Of a stretch of DNA of 64,000 nt, positions 23,430-34,464 are shown piece after piece; position 1 is the stretch's first letter, and each line of letters starts with the position of its first letter. A model generated the notes under the pieces. The model saw nothing but the letters and a program-made list of their open reading frames with translations. It made no database searches and was not told where the DNA came from. The DNA comes from Rhodeus uyekii (taxonomy: Eukaryota > Chordata > Actinopteri > Cypriniformes > Acheilognathidae), in contig JAWRVZ010000064.1 of the NCBI GenBank assembly GCA_037043235.1, positions 2,193,501 to 2,257,500 of the forward strand, written 5' to 3'. A program made the position numbers and the translations under genes.

Positions 23430-24315
23430 AGGTTGGCACGGTGCCATCCACTCAGCGCCGGTGCCAAAGAGGGCGTGTAGGCAGGGTGGCATTACAGAGG
23501 AGAGAGGAGGAGAGACAGATATCGAGAGAAAAGAGAGGCATCATCCTGCTGCCAATTCTCCAAACGAAATGTTCCCGAGCATTGGATTCAAAAGTTGGAG
23601 CTCTTTGAAGATTCATCTGCCAGCTCGTCAGCATGGCAACTGTGTGAGTATGCGCAACGCCTCATTCAATACATCGCAATAAACTGATGTGGTGTCGCTT
23701 AAAAAGCCTTTGATCCTTTTATTGTTTCAGAAAATCATAAAACTCTTCGCCACAACCTCGTCCTTTAGATTCCTGCGGGCTAAGCCATCCTCCAGCGCTT
23801 CGCCGTCTCCTTCGCGACTGTGCCAGGCTCTAAGTAGGCATATCCCCCAGAGAGTCAGCAGCACATGTCCCGATGTCGATGCCACTCAACGCGGGTATGG
23901 CGGCATCTGCTTTGCATTAATGGAGATATGCGACTTGTCTTGTTATTCTTGTTGGCACACAAAAACATTCGGCAACGTGCCAGGATCTCTGTGCCGCCGC
24001 ATGCCGCTGGGAAGCTGGCGGTGACTTGGGAATGGCAGAGTGCCAGCATGTTCCTGCGATACCCAGCCCCCGAACGCGTGCCACTTGGCAAAGACAAAGA
24101 GCCCTAGGGACGATATACAAAACAAGATTGAAAAACACAGTGATCCGACAGCTTAATTAACACTTGCAGAGTTTGTTGGGTTAATTAGTGTGACAGATTT
24201 GGTGAGGAGGAACGTGGCAGGAACACTTGTGAGAACAAAAGTGATGGGCAAACCCGACTGAAGGAATGTCGATGGATGCCAGCGATCCGCGTGCCAGCAG
24301 CAACCCTGTGCCAAC
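23430..24315. promoter_or_regulatory. Candidate enhancer with dense NFI-type TGGCA/TGCCA motifs
   Basis: Nineteen TGGCA or TGCCA words lie within about 880 bases (23434 to 24313). Two form the nuclear factor I palindrome TGGC-N5-GCCA: TGGCACGGTGCCA at 23434-23446 and TGGCAGAGTGCCA at 24033-24045. TGCCACTTGGCA at 24079-24090 is a further inverted pair. The region is GC-richer than its surroundings and not convincingly coding. Enhancer function is inference. Confidence 0.4.
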
Positions 24316-24329
24316 ATTCAATAGGGTTT

Positions 24330-25832
24330 GTAAATGGATAAAGAAAGAGTTGGCCGTTCAAAAACAGGACATCAGAAATGGTAAAGATGGTAGACAGAAG
24401 ACACAACTGTGGATACAAGCAAACAGGGAGGAGCTTAAGAAAGCCACAGGCCTTGACTTGTGTGACTCAACAAATCAAAACAATTCTTTTTATCTACTGC
24501 AAAAATCCAGAACATACTCCGCAGTGGCTACTGGTTACAGTAGAAGCAAGAGTGAATGTTCATTACTACGTCGGGAACACCAAAAGGATGAATGACGAGT
24601 ATTAGCATGGTGAAGTTTACCTGATGGATGCACCACTTTTGAAATCTCTGTTTGTAATTTTAAGAACCGACTAGAGCTTTCCAAGTATAAGGAGAGGTTT
24701 GTGCTTGAATACCCGTTCTGAGGATCCTTTAAGCTTCCTGTCGAGTCAGAGAGAAAATAATGCCACTCAGAGAGTGAGTGAGAGAATTCAGTCTCTCACT
24801 GGATGTGTTTGACATTGTAGAGGAGTATAAATAATGCAGATTTTCTCTCCTCCTCTTCCTTCTCGTGCTTTCTGAAGGAGCAGCTTTAGCTGAAGGAGCA
24901 GACGTTTGTGCACCGAATCTTTCATTGGTATCACTCTCTGATTTTTTTCTGAAACGGACAATGTTTTCAGTGTAACCTTCGATAAACAAGGTCAAATTAG
25001 CTGTTAACATCCTCGCGAAATGGGCCGATTAATTTTCGGTTCCTGTTGTTTTTTTGCTTTTACGTCTTTCTTTGTACCGATTGTGGATAATTACTTACGG
25101 ATATGCTAATCGTGCCGTATTAATGAGGTTTGTAACGTTGGGATTCTCGTCTTTACTCCTGTGGGGATCTTAATTTTACCTCATCTTTATTATGTAAATG
25201 GATTATGCCAAAACACACACACACACACACTCATACAAAAGGGGCGAGTAAAAGGAAGAGGGACTAAGGCAACGGTGTGTGTGGGGGGTGGGGGTAGTGG
25301 GGGGTCGAAGATGGAGGATCCACTTCATCACCAGCTACAACACCAAAACCAAAGAAACTCCAGAGAAATCTAAAAGGATCTTTCTACTCAGTGAACCACA
25401 TATCAAGGACGCAGGACAAATGCACTGAGTTTTCAGTGCTTTTTTATTCCTTCTAGGGATTTCTGCTGCAGCAGTCCTGCAATGGAGTGACAGAGTCACG
25501 GATGGGATTTACTAGATGAAGAGAGAGAGAGAACGGTTAATATCCTGCGCTTAATCATGGCACATGAGATTGGCTGTATGCATATCTCATTTGCATCTCA
25601 TTAAATTGCTTGTGCACCTGCAGAGAGAGGGGAGAGGGGAAGAGACTCAAAATGCAGACTGGTTCTTAAGCAGTTATTTCATTTTATGTTGAATTATAAA
25701 ATGTTTTTTTTTTATTACACTGTGCACTTTTAAAAAAGGCTGTTTAAAAACATATATATATTAACTATCTTTTTAAAACAGCCTTTTTAAAGTAAACAGT
25801 GTCATTTAAAAAAAAATGTTTTAAGACAATAT

Positions 25833-25886
<54 letters not shown>

Positions 25887-28010
25887 CTTAATCACATAAA
25901 CTACTAAGATATCTCATGCCATTGCATTGTGACGTTAAATTCTCTCTGGGAGGATACAATTTAGATTTTAAGATATCGAGACATTAAAACATCCATATGT
26001 TTCAGAGTATGTAAAGTCCACCACTGGCCACCAGTTTAATATATGCATGATTAGTATGCAGCTCTTTGCATTCTTTAATAGAACTCAGGGTGAAGACTAT
26101 TGTCTCTGATTCCAGGATGTGCCATCTGCCTGGCTGCAGAGACTGGCCTTTCTCTTTGTGTTCCCGCACAATGGGCTATTCTACACTGGACATCCACACA
26201 TAACTCAAATAAATCATGCTCCAGCCAACAGGCCAACAGAGGACCACTGCAATATTTTCCATAAAAGAAAGGAGAAGACTGCATGCGGAGTAGAGGAGAG
26301 ATTAGGAAAATTAGAAATTTCCATTACAGAAATATAATGACAAACACAGTTGGAGGGAAGAAAGTGGAAGAAGAGAAGAACAAGACAGGATGGGAAAGGG
26401 AAAGGAAATGAATAACAGTTTAAATAGTACTGAAAATATTACTTACATTCACCTCTTGTGCTCATTGTAACATTTTCCTTACATATTTCATAAATAAAGT
26501 GCAAAACAGCATCCAACCTCCAGACCCAAGAACGGCCATTCTCCAATGTATGTGACTTTAATGTAATTACTTTCTGACGGATATATTTAAATCTGTATGT
26601 AAACACTGGAGCAGCAAGGTCTACATATGATAGAAATGTCTGCATCGATTACCCGCTATGAATGTGAAATGTTTAATCTCGTTAAAAATCTCATGCCTAA
26701 ATTAGACTCCCTCAGCAGCTTTTTAAATTGGGCTATCCATCATATATAATGAAGAAGTGACAGAGTGTGTATGCAGGGGGTTCTAATATAAAATTGTTTT
26801 AAAATATTCTCATATTAGCTCTGCTGTGGCAAATGGCATAGGCTAGCCGGTGCGTTTCCATGATGTGGTAAACAATAAAACAGAAACGGGAGCCCAGTAT
26901 AAGCTCTAATCCAAAGCTTTTCTATGGACCGAGTCACAAAGCATTGCTGAGGGACAAATGGTGCTTCAAGGATTTATTCTCTTTTAAGAAACTAAAAGAG
27001 AGGGGGAAAAAATAGAAAAAGGGAAAGACATGTGGTGTTGGCCACCACCTGGTGAGATGTCATGTACGATTAAGTGTGTGTTTGTCTGGCACGCTTCTTG
27101 CCGTTATCAAGTGCGGACAGCTCAGCGCAACCACTACACTGCATACTTTTCTTATGCTAATGACTTCACTTGGATAGACCCCTCCTCCCTGTTGCCATAC
27201 ATCTCCAACCTCGGTATGCTATCCTGCCCACCTTCTCCTCTAGAATACACACCTGTGCCACTTTCTAAATCCTTCGATAACTCACCCTAATCTAACAACT
27301 GCTCTACCAGTCTTAGACCACTCTCTCTACGAGGGTGTAGTCTCAAACCATATAACAAACCTTCATATACCAGACTCCCTAAGGTCAAAGGGCCAAAGAT
27401 TTAGCATAATTTATCATATCAGTGCGAGATATTCACGGCAGCCACGCGTAGCCGTTCATGCTCCTGCTGCCTCTGATTAGCATCTCATTTCACAGGCTTG
27501 ATTTTTAAAAAGCCCCCTCATACGCCCCCTTTACACTAACATGATGGCTCAGTTCCTGCCCTGTAGAAACAGATGCTCACCCAAAAATATTATACAGTGA
27601 CCATGTCAAACTAACAGTGCAAACCACAAAGGGGTAAAAAGGCGTCTTAGTCAGCAAATGTGTGGATTGCAGCATTCTGCGATTCACAGTATTATACAAA
27701 CAATACTACAAATTTACTGATTGAAAACATCTTAGCATGTATAAAAGAGTTTTACAACATTTTACAAAGCTGGATTTTGATTGCAGTTAAGTTGCAGTAC
27801 AACATTTTAAAAACATTCTAGATACAACACCTCGAATTAAAACATAATTATGTAAGCAAAACATGATGTATATTTTAAATGTTGATGATCATTAAAGATC
27901 AGCATTGAACTATACATGTGGAATAAGTTATATTTACATCTTAATACAATTCAGATATTCAAGTCTTATTTATTTTTTTTTTTAATATTATGAAATATTA
28001 TTACAATTAA
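24330..28010. other. Gene-free region 3' of zfhx3 (part 2)
   Basis: No recognisable gene. Includes (CA)n at about 25212-25230, a G-rich run at 25281-25305, and a foldback structure at 25700-25891 (separate entry). The 26030-27100 stretch has balanced composition and many AT-core homeodomain-type words and may include conserved noncoding elements. Confidence 0.45.
25700..25891. repeat. Foldback sequence, two adjacent hairpins
   Basis: Arms 25700-25750 and 25771-25818 are imperfect complements of about 50 bases that share AAAGGCTGTTT / AAACAGCCTTT. Immediately after, TTAAGACAA (25821-25829) and TTGTCTTAA (25883-25891) flank a (TA)n core. No coding or terminal duplication is seen. Confidence 0.75.
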
Positions 28011-28014
28011 AAAT

Positions 28015-28466
28015 GTCAATGTTTTTGAAGTGGAACCGCCAAACTCCCTATTTCTGTATTTTCGATTCTTTAAGGTCGATTCGTTAATGTCGCCGAAATC
28101 TAATATCTCGAGCACAAAACAGGGACAAAATCGCCACTTCACATGGTTATTTCGTGACTAATTTGCATACCTAGTTCACTGCGCATGCGCTGAGTTTGCC
28201 TTGCATGTGGATCACGGTCTGCTTGCTCCAATGACTTTTTTTTTTTTGATGAATGCCAAAAAAGGTAATCAATCTATGGGTGTAGGTTATGCCAACGATT
28301 TTTTACACAAAACCCAAAACCCGCTGGCTATATGAGTGTATACGGATTATCTGCGTCTGCGGTTTATATGTGGGAAAATATATGTTAAATGGGTTATCTC
28401 GATAAACGGTTATCTTAATGCTTTTTTTGCAACCCCCGAGGCCGTCGACATAACCGAACTCCACTG
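28015..28466 (+). mobile_element. pogo-like element, copy 2 (left end truncated)
   Basis: Collinear with copy 1 at both ends of its span: TTTTTGAAG-GGAACC near 28020, GTCGCCGAA and GAGCACAAAA near 28090-28115, and the right terminus CCCCCGAGGCCGTCGACATA followed by ACTCCACTG and a TA. The first 50 bases or so of copy 1 are missing, and about half of the interior is deleted relative to copy 1. Confidence 0.85.
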
Positions 28467-28469
28467 TAT

Positions 28470-31400
28470 TTTAAAATGTAATTAATTTATGTGATGGCAA
28501 AGCTGTATTTTCAGTAGCAGTCTTGAGATTGCATTTATGTGAACTCAAATATTTTTACTGTCACACAATTTGTTGGTCAATTTAATGCATCTGTGCTGAT
28601 TAAAAAACATTTAATTGGAAGCCTAAAAATTTCAATACTACATTTTTCTAGAATATCCAAGGAGTTCTTTTAAGAAAGCAGACATTGATTTTCAGCAACT
28701 CATGGTCTATTTTGTCATAGTTTTTCAATATGTAAGTTTTTGGTAAGCATTAGTGGCGGAATAAGAGGTTTTATATATATATATATTCAAATATTAGCAT
28801 TGACAGAATGTCACCAGAGTACACATTTCTGGAGAAAAAAAACTGCTACAGGAAAATTTCCCTTATGAGTTTGCCCTGTTTTTACAGCTATTTATTGTTA
28901 CTTTAGCAAGCTGACTTTGTGAATGAACGATTCAGTAAGAGAAAAACCCACTCAGATGAATTTCTCTGCCACGCCGTGCAAAGAACTGCATATGGAACAG
29001 TGCGATGGTGGCTGCGTGAACATTAGTAACCGAATCTATTTGAGTTTATCGGAGAATCAAGAGCGGCGCAGACCTGTGATAGATGAGCAAATCTAGTCGG
29101 CCATTAAAAAGTCATTTCAGAGACAGATAGCTAGCAGGTTCCCCTCTAAATGTCTACTGCGGGAAGCATACTTTAATGGCGCATAAGAGAAAACAGAAAC
29201 AATATAACCTATTTCCAGGAATAGAAAGATAACAGGTGACGTCCTGTGGTTTTGCATCTAATGGGGTTCTTAAATGAAATACAGATAGAAGATGGCATGT
29301 ATCCACAGCAGAATTTGCTGCTCCAATCTCTCAGTGCTCCAATGCTAAGGAAGCGAATTGTCTTAAGGAACACCGTAGAGGTTTTAATGAGTTGGAAAGC
29401 TAGTACTTTCACTGATTCCGGGAGATCATTATAGCTGACTTGACCTGCTTCACTGGAGAGGGACAACATGACACACAGTCCGTGAATCTCTTAATGACTC
29501 AACTGAAAATAATGATAATGCCGCTACAAGCTAATCTTCTGTGAAAAACATTCATGAAATCCGAAGCAAACAATATCTGTTAAACAGGAACCATTTAGGT
29601 GACAATTCATTATCATCTTTACTCTTGAAGAGCCTTGGTGATATTTTAAAATCACAACAACATCAGTTTAAATGTTAGCAGCAACCAGAGAAAGGTGCGG
29701 CAAATGTGGTGCTCTGTCTCTTTAAGAGGAAATCACAGCTCTAAGCTCATGAATAAAGATGAGCTGGCCTTTCTCCGCATACATCATAGATCATGTATCA
29801 GCAGGGCCCATCTATCAGAACACAAGAGGAGCTGAAATGCTCATAACGGCCCTGTGCTGCCCAGTATTAAAACCAATGAGATGGGGGAAGGGTCTCTATG
29901 AAGGTACCACGATTCACTGTTTCGAAACACGGGTGGGCTTGGCGTTTAATGCATTTTTTTTAAACAAATGATCTTCGTGTTAATATGTCGACACGCAAAA
30001 CCAATGATGCTATTGCATCTGTAATCTATTAGGTCTAGGCAATTACAGAAATGATTCTCCATTAACCACGCAAACACTTTTCTGCAGTATGCCGTTTAAA
30101 AACACACGACGGTTATAAGTAGTTTTGAATAGCTTTTGAAAACTGAGAGAGAGAGAAAGAGAGGGAGGGAGAACATCTTAAAATCATCTTCCAAAGAACA
30201 AGCTTTCACGCACAAAATGCCTGACGCATCACATTTAGCTTTGACACCAGCTCTGCACGAGCCAGGATCTCCATATCCCAGGCTGCTTTTTCATTTTAAA
30301 ATCTGCTGCTTGAGAAAGATTCAATCTCTCTGATGCCATAAAAAACACGGTCGGTTACAGCTTCTATTCACACAGGGCCGTTAATATTAATAATATCATC
30401 CTCACTCAGAGGAAACTCATCTGGCTAAATGTCACAAGTTTAATTAATGACTGGTCTGGGTTGACCTCGGCTGAGGAGGGGGGAGTGGAGGCTGGGGTGG
30501 GGGAGTCTTGCAGCCCCTAATGCCATGCAGACAAACTGGAATAATTTAGCATGTTAAACGCAAAGTCAATTAACCTTCCTCGGCAGCCAATGACGTGCAG
30601 CCCCGGCTCGAACCGGCGTCGTTCATATACGCCGCCCTGATGAAGGGATACGCAGATGCATGAGTCATTAGCGGGAAATGGGTTCTGTTTTCCGCAAAGC
30701 CGCGGACTAATTGTACAATAAAAAACAATTAGTCCGTATTGATTCGTTTATGTCGTGATTTACCTCAGCTCAGACAAGATTATGATGGTCGAGTGCTAAA
30801 TGACCAAGGCTGTGAAGCTCTTTAGGTGGGAGGTTTGAAATACCTCTGGAAAAAAAACATCACTTGAGTTTCCTTTTCCGGCTTTAAATTGAGCCAAAAA
30901 CAAAGCCTAATTTAAAAAAAAAAAATCATGTCGAAGCACGTGGCCATAACTGTATAAAATGAACCCTCGAAAGGCAATCAAACAGCTCTCGCGCTTCTTC
31001 AGATATTCTGCCCATCACCATCCTGTAGGCTTTCTCTCGTAATGAGACGTGCAGAAATCATTCATAGACGTGATGTAATTTAGTCCTCATCTCCCAGCGC
31101 CATCCCAGCACAAATCACACACGAGCTCGTGATGCACAAACCTGAACTATCGCCAAATCAACGAATCAAACGTGCTCGTGCACTTCAGAAGATTCGTTGA
31201 TTGAAACGGTGGCGTTCTTGGTCAAGTCCCATTGCTTGGTTTCCGGTTAACAAATTTAGTCTTAAAACATTTTCCAAACATTTTATTTTGGCTGTGGGTT
31301 GGGATGGTGACAATGTAACATTTTACATCCCAATATTTATGTTTTCTAAATGTCAGATGAATATTAACATGACATTTTATAAAATAGCCTACTGTTTCAT

Positions 31401-32270
31401 AGGGTAAACATCACATATTGTTTAAACATTATTATTGTAACTATAACAAAAATAGAATGGTTGTTTTACTTACCCATCCAGAATACTTGATCCTAATTGA
31501 GTCGATCGTTTCTGAATAAAGACTGTGGCATGGAAACACAATAATTGACAACTCATACACTCATCTGGTCAATATGGCAAACTAAAACTCTTCTTTATGA
31601 TATGATACTGATCACCCTGTCTGCATTTATTGCGATAATGACCAGCTGTCTCTTAAATAATCCCTTAAATACCCCTTCAATCACACCCAATTTGTGAGAA
31701 TGTTGTCAAGTAATGACTCAAAGAACAGCTTGGTAAAAAAAAAAAAAAAAAAAAAACCTTCACATTACAGATACCAAACATTGAGAACATTGTAGCTCCT
31801 AAAGTTTACATCAACTTCCTTGTTGGGAATACTATTATTTGCAGAGTAGATAAAGCCTATTTATCTCATATAAAGTAAATAGACAAAATATACAACTCAG
31901 TGCATTGCATATATTGAGCACAAGCCAACGCTGATATTAACGCCGTCTCTTGCTAATACACATGAACTTGAATCTCAGTTTGAACTTTAGCTGCATTGAT
32001 TTTGTCTCGTTTAACCTCCATTGATTTCTAGTGCTTTGGCTGATTGCCCGTCTCCTTTACACTGCCTCAGCAGAGTAGGGTGCATGCAATCAGATTAAGG
32101 ACAGCAGAAAAGCACACGATCAAATCACAAAACTTCGATCCCTACAAATTTAGTGAGCATTTTCAGTGAAAATATGTTACTTGCGAACTTCAATTTGTCA
32201 GACAGAGGAGTCAAAAACAAAAACCCGGGCACTTTGAGGACCACAGAGACATGCCCAATTATTAAAAGGA
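28470..32270. other. Gene-free region 3' of zfhx3 (part 3)
   Basis: No recognisable gene. Contains a 20-base oligo(A) run at about 31737-31757. Balanced-composition stretches at 28920-29480, 30130-30780 and 31880-32130 look like candidate conserved noncoding elements; this is an impression, not a measurement. Confidence 0.4.
30703..30736. promoter_or_regulatory. Perfect 12-bp inverted repeat with homeodomain cores
   Basis: CGGACTAATTGT (30703-30714) and ACAATTAGTCCG (30725-30736) are exact complements with a 10-base spacer. Each arm contains TAATTG, a homeodomain core site. Confidence 0.6.
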
Positions 32271-32275
32271 AACAG

Positions 32276-34464
32276 ATTTTATTCACTTTGAATGCTTGTA
32301 TATATGAGGACAGGAGACATTAGCCCAGTGAGTCACATGAATAAACACAAGTGCATCATGAACGTACATTATTTGGCGATCGCTACAGTAATAACATTTC
32401 CAGGAACACGCAGAGAAAACGGTCTCTCACAACAGGTCCAGACTCAGGAGTGAGAGCAAACGTTACAGTCCCCTTAGAAGCAGAATACAACAACAACAAC
32501 AACAACAAAAAGAAAACAATCAATTCAAATGACAAATGTGATATTTGGAATGCAAACTTTGTATAAATATAACATCATTGGTTTTCAACATTAGTTGGCT
32601 AAGAGGAGAACGTAATGTAGTTCATGGAGAGTCACAGTCTTCACAGTCATGTGTGGACAGAACTGCGGTGGAACAGGGACAAGGTTTGTGGCTACTGACG
32701 GTCGTCATTAAAGCTTCAGCAAAAAGCAAAATCAAGCATGCATCTTCTTATTACAAACCTACATTAGCAGCACACTCTATTTCCTCAACAATTAGAATCA
32801 GTACATTTAGTAGAACAAAGAATTAGAAATCAAATCAAAAGAGTTAACCAGACAAAAAGGCCAGACACAGAGAAGCAAACTGTGTGATCTCCACCTCTAT
32901 AATACAAACTACAATGGCTGCACAACAGTGCTGTCCCATATCCTCAGAGTAAGCTTTCGTTTTTGTTTTAATTTTTGGTTCTCTGGTTGTTTCATATATG
33001 AGGTCACAAATGTTCTAATAAGTTAGCTAAAACAGTATTCTCATAGCTGGCTCCATCATCTAAAAAGATTTCCATTCCTTAAAAACAGTAATATTTTCTA
33101 AAGTATAAAGTTTTTTCTCCATCTTTTGTATGCACCAATGGTAAGACTACTTTATCTTTGGATTTTCCATTAAAGCAATACTGTAAGTTATTATTGTTTC
33201 ATAATAGCGTCATTGTTTTTATTGTTAGTCATGGTAAGTGCAGAAATGGTAAGAAATAAAATACCGTGTACTGAAGGAGAAGTTTAAAAAAAACTACCTT
33301 AAGGGCAACTACAGTATTGAAGGCAAAAGAAATGGAAACAAACAAAAAAATAAGTGCACAATCGAAATGTTCTGTTTAAAAGACAACAAAAATAGAAAAA
33401 ATATCTTATAGATGTGCATCGATCTAATTCATACACAGATAGGGTCTTTCAACTTGGCTCAGTGCAGGAGAGGAAGTTGGTTGTACAGTGACAATTTTCA
33501 ACAGCATTAGAGGGTGAATGCTATGTTTTAACATAAGCATGGCTAAACAGCCTCAAGTGTCTTTGACTGGGACAATACAAAAGTTAAATATACAAGTCAT
33601 TTGTTTTAAACCTACCATACAATTAAGTCATTTGAATTCAACAATCTACGCAACACCAAAATGTTCATACATTTATCTATCATTAACACAGAATATTTTT
33701 TGTCAATTTTCAAAAAGAAAGAAACAAACCTAAATTATTTTTTTCCACAATTTACAACGGTCTGCAATACGCTTTGTGTCGGACAAATACATGTCCACGA
33801 AAAAGAAAAAGATAAGTAAACATCTACTAGCTTAGTTTCAGGACTTTGAATACAAATCAGAATTGTACGTTTTCATTCATTACATATTTCTTTTGGGCTT
33901 AATATATTTTCTATTGGTATGTCTTGTAACAGAACAAAATTGAGAGCTGTTGACCTGAGAGAAGACAACATCAAAAAACATTACATCACTTCATTAAGCC
34001 AATAATATAATATTTTAACACTTGACAGGGCAAAAAAATAGTGTGGGTGTTTTATGGGTGTCTGTTAAAACATACAAGTTATAAACAGACTTTTGGTTAG
34101 TTAAGTAATCATGAAACCATCTTAGGTTCTTCACCAGTCTTTAGCTGTACACCCTTTAGTTTTCAAACAGTTTACATATACTCAAGTTTTTGTTAAAAAC
34201 CAGCATATTGAAATGGAAAAAAACATTCTACTGACACTTGTTTTTGGTTACAAGCACTGGTAATGTAAGTTGGATCCTACAGGATTCAGTCCATTTAAAA
34301 CAGTCTGCCAAACTAGCTCTGGGCCTTTCCCCCAGTGTAATCTACAGTGGAGACGTTTTGTTTTACTTTCCTCTTGTCATTTTTTATTTCAATTCAGTCA
34401 ATTCTGAGGCTTCAAAGCCATAAAAACGGGTGTTATGAAAAGCATCAAACCTCTTGCTCCAATA
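32276..34464 (-). other. zfhx3: Probable zfhx3 3' UTR
   Basis: AT-rich non-coding sequence directly after the zfhx3 stop codon. Minus-strand AATAAA signals are present (complement of TTTATT near 33215-33222 and at about 32277-32282), so the UTR could end at about 33.2 or 32.3 kb. The extent is inference; transcripts would settle it. Confidence 0.45.

Noticed and set aside
24266..24595. 109-residue plus-strand open frame
   Set aside because: No recognisable domain, no splice partner, and it lies next to the NFI-motif stretch with several overlapping open frames; composition explains it better than coding.
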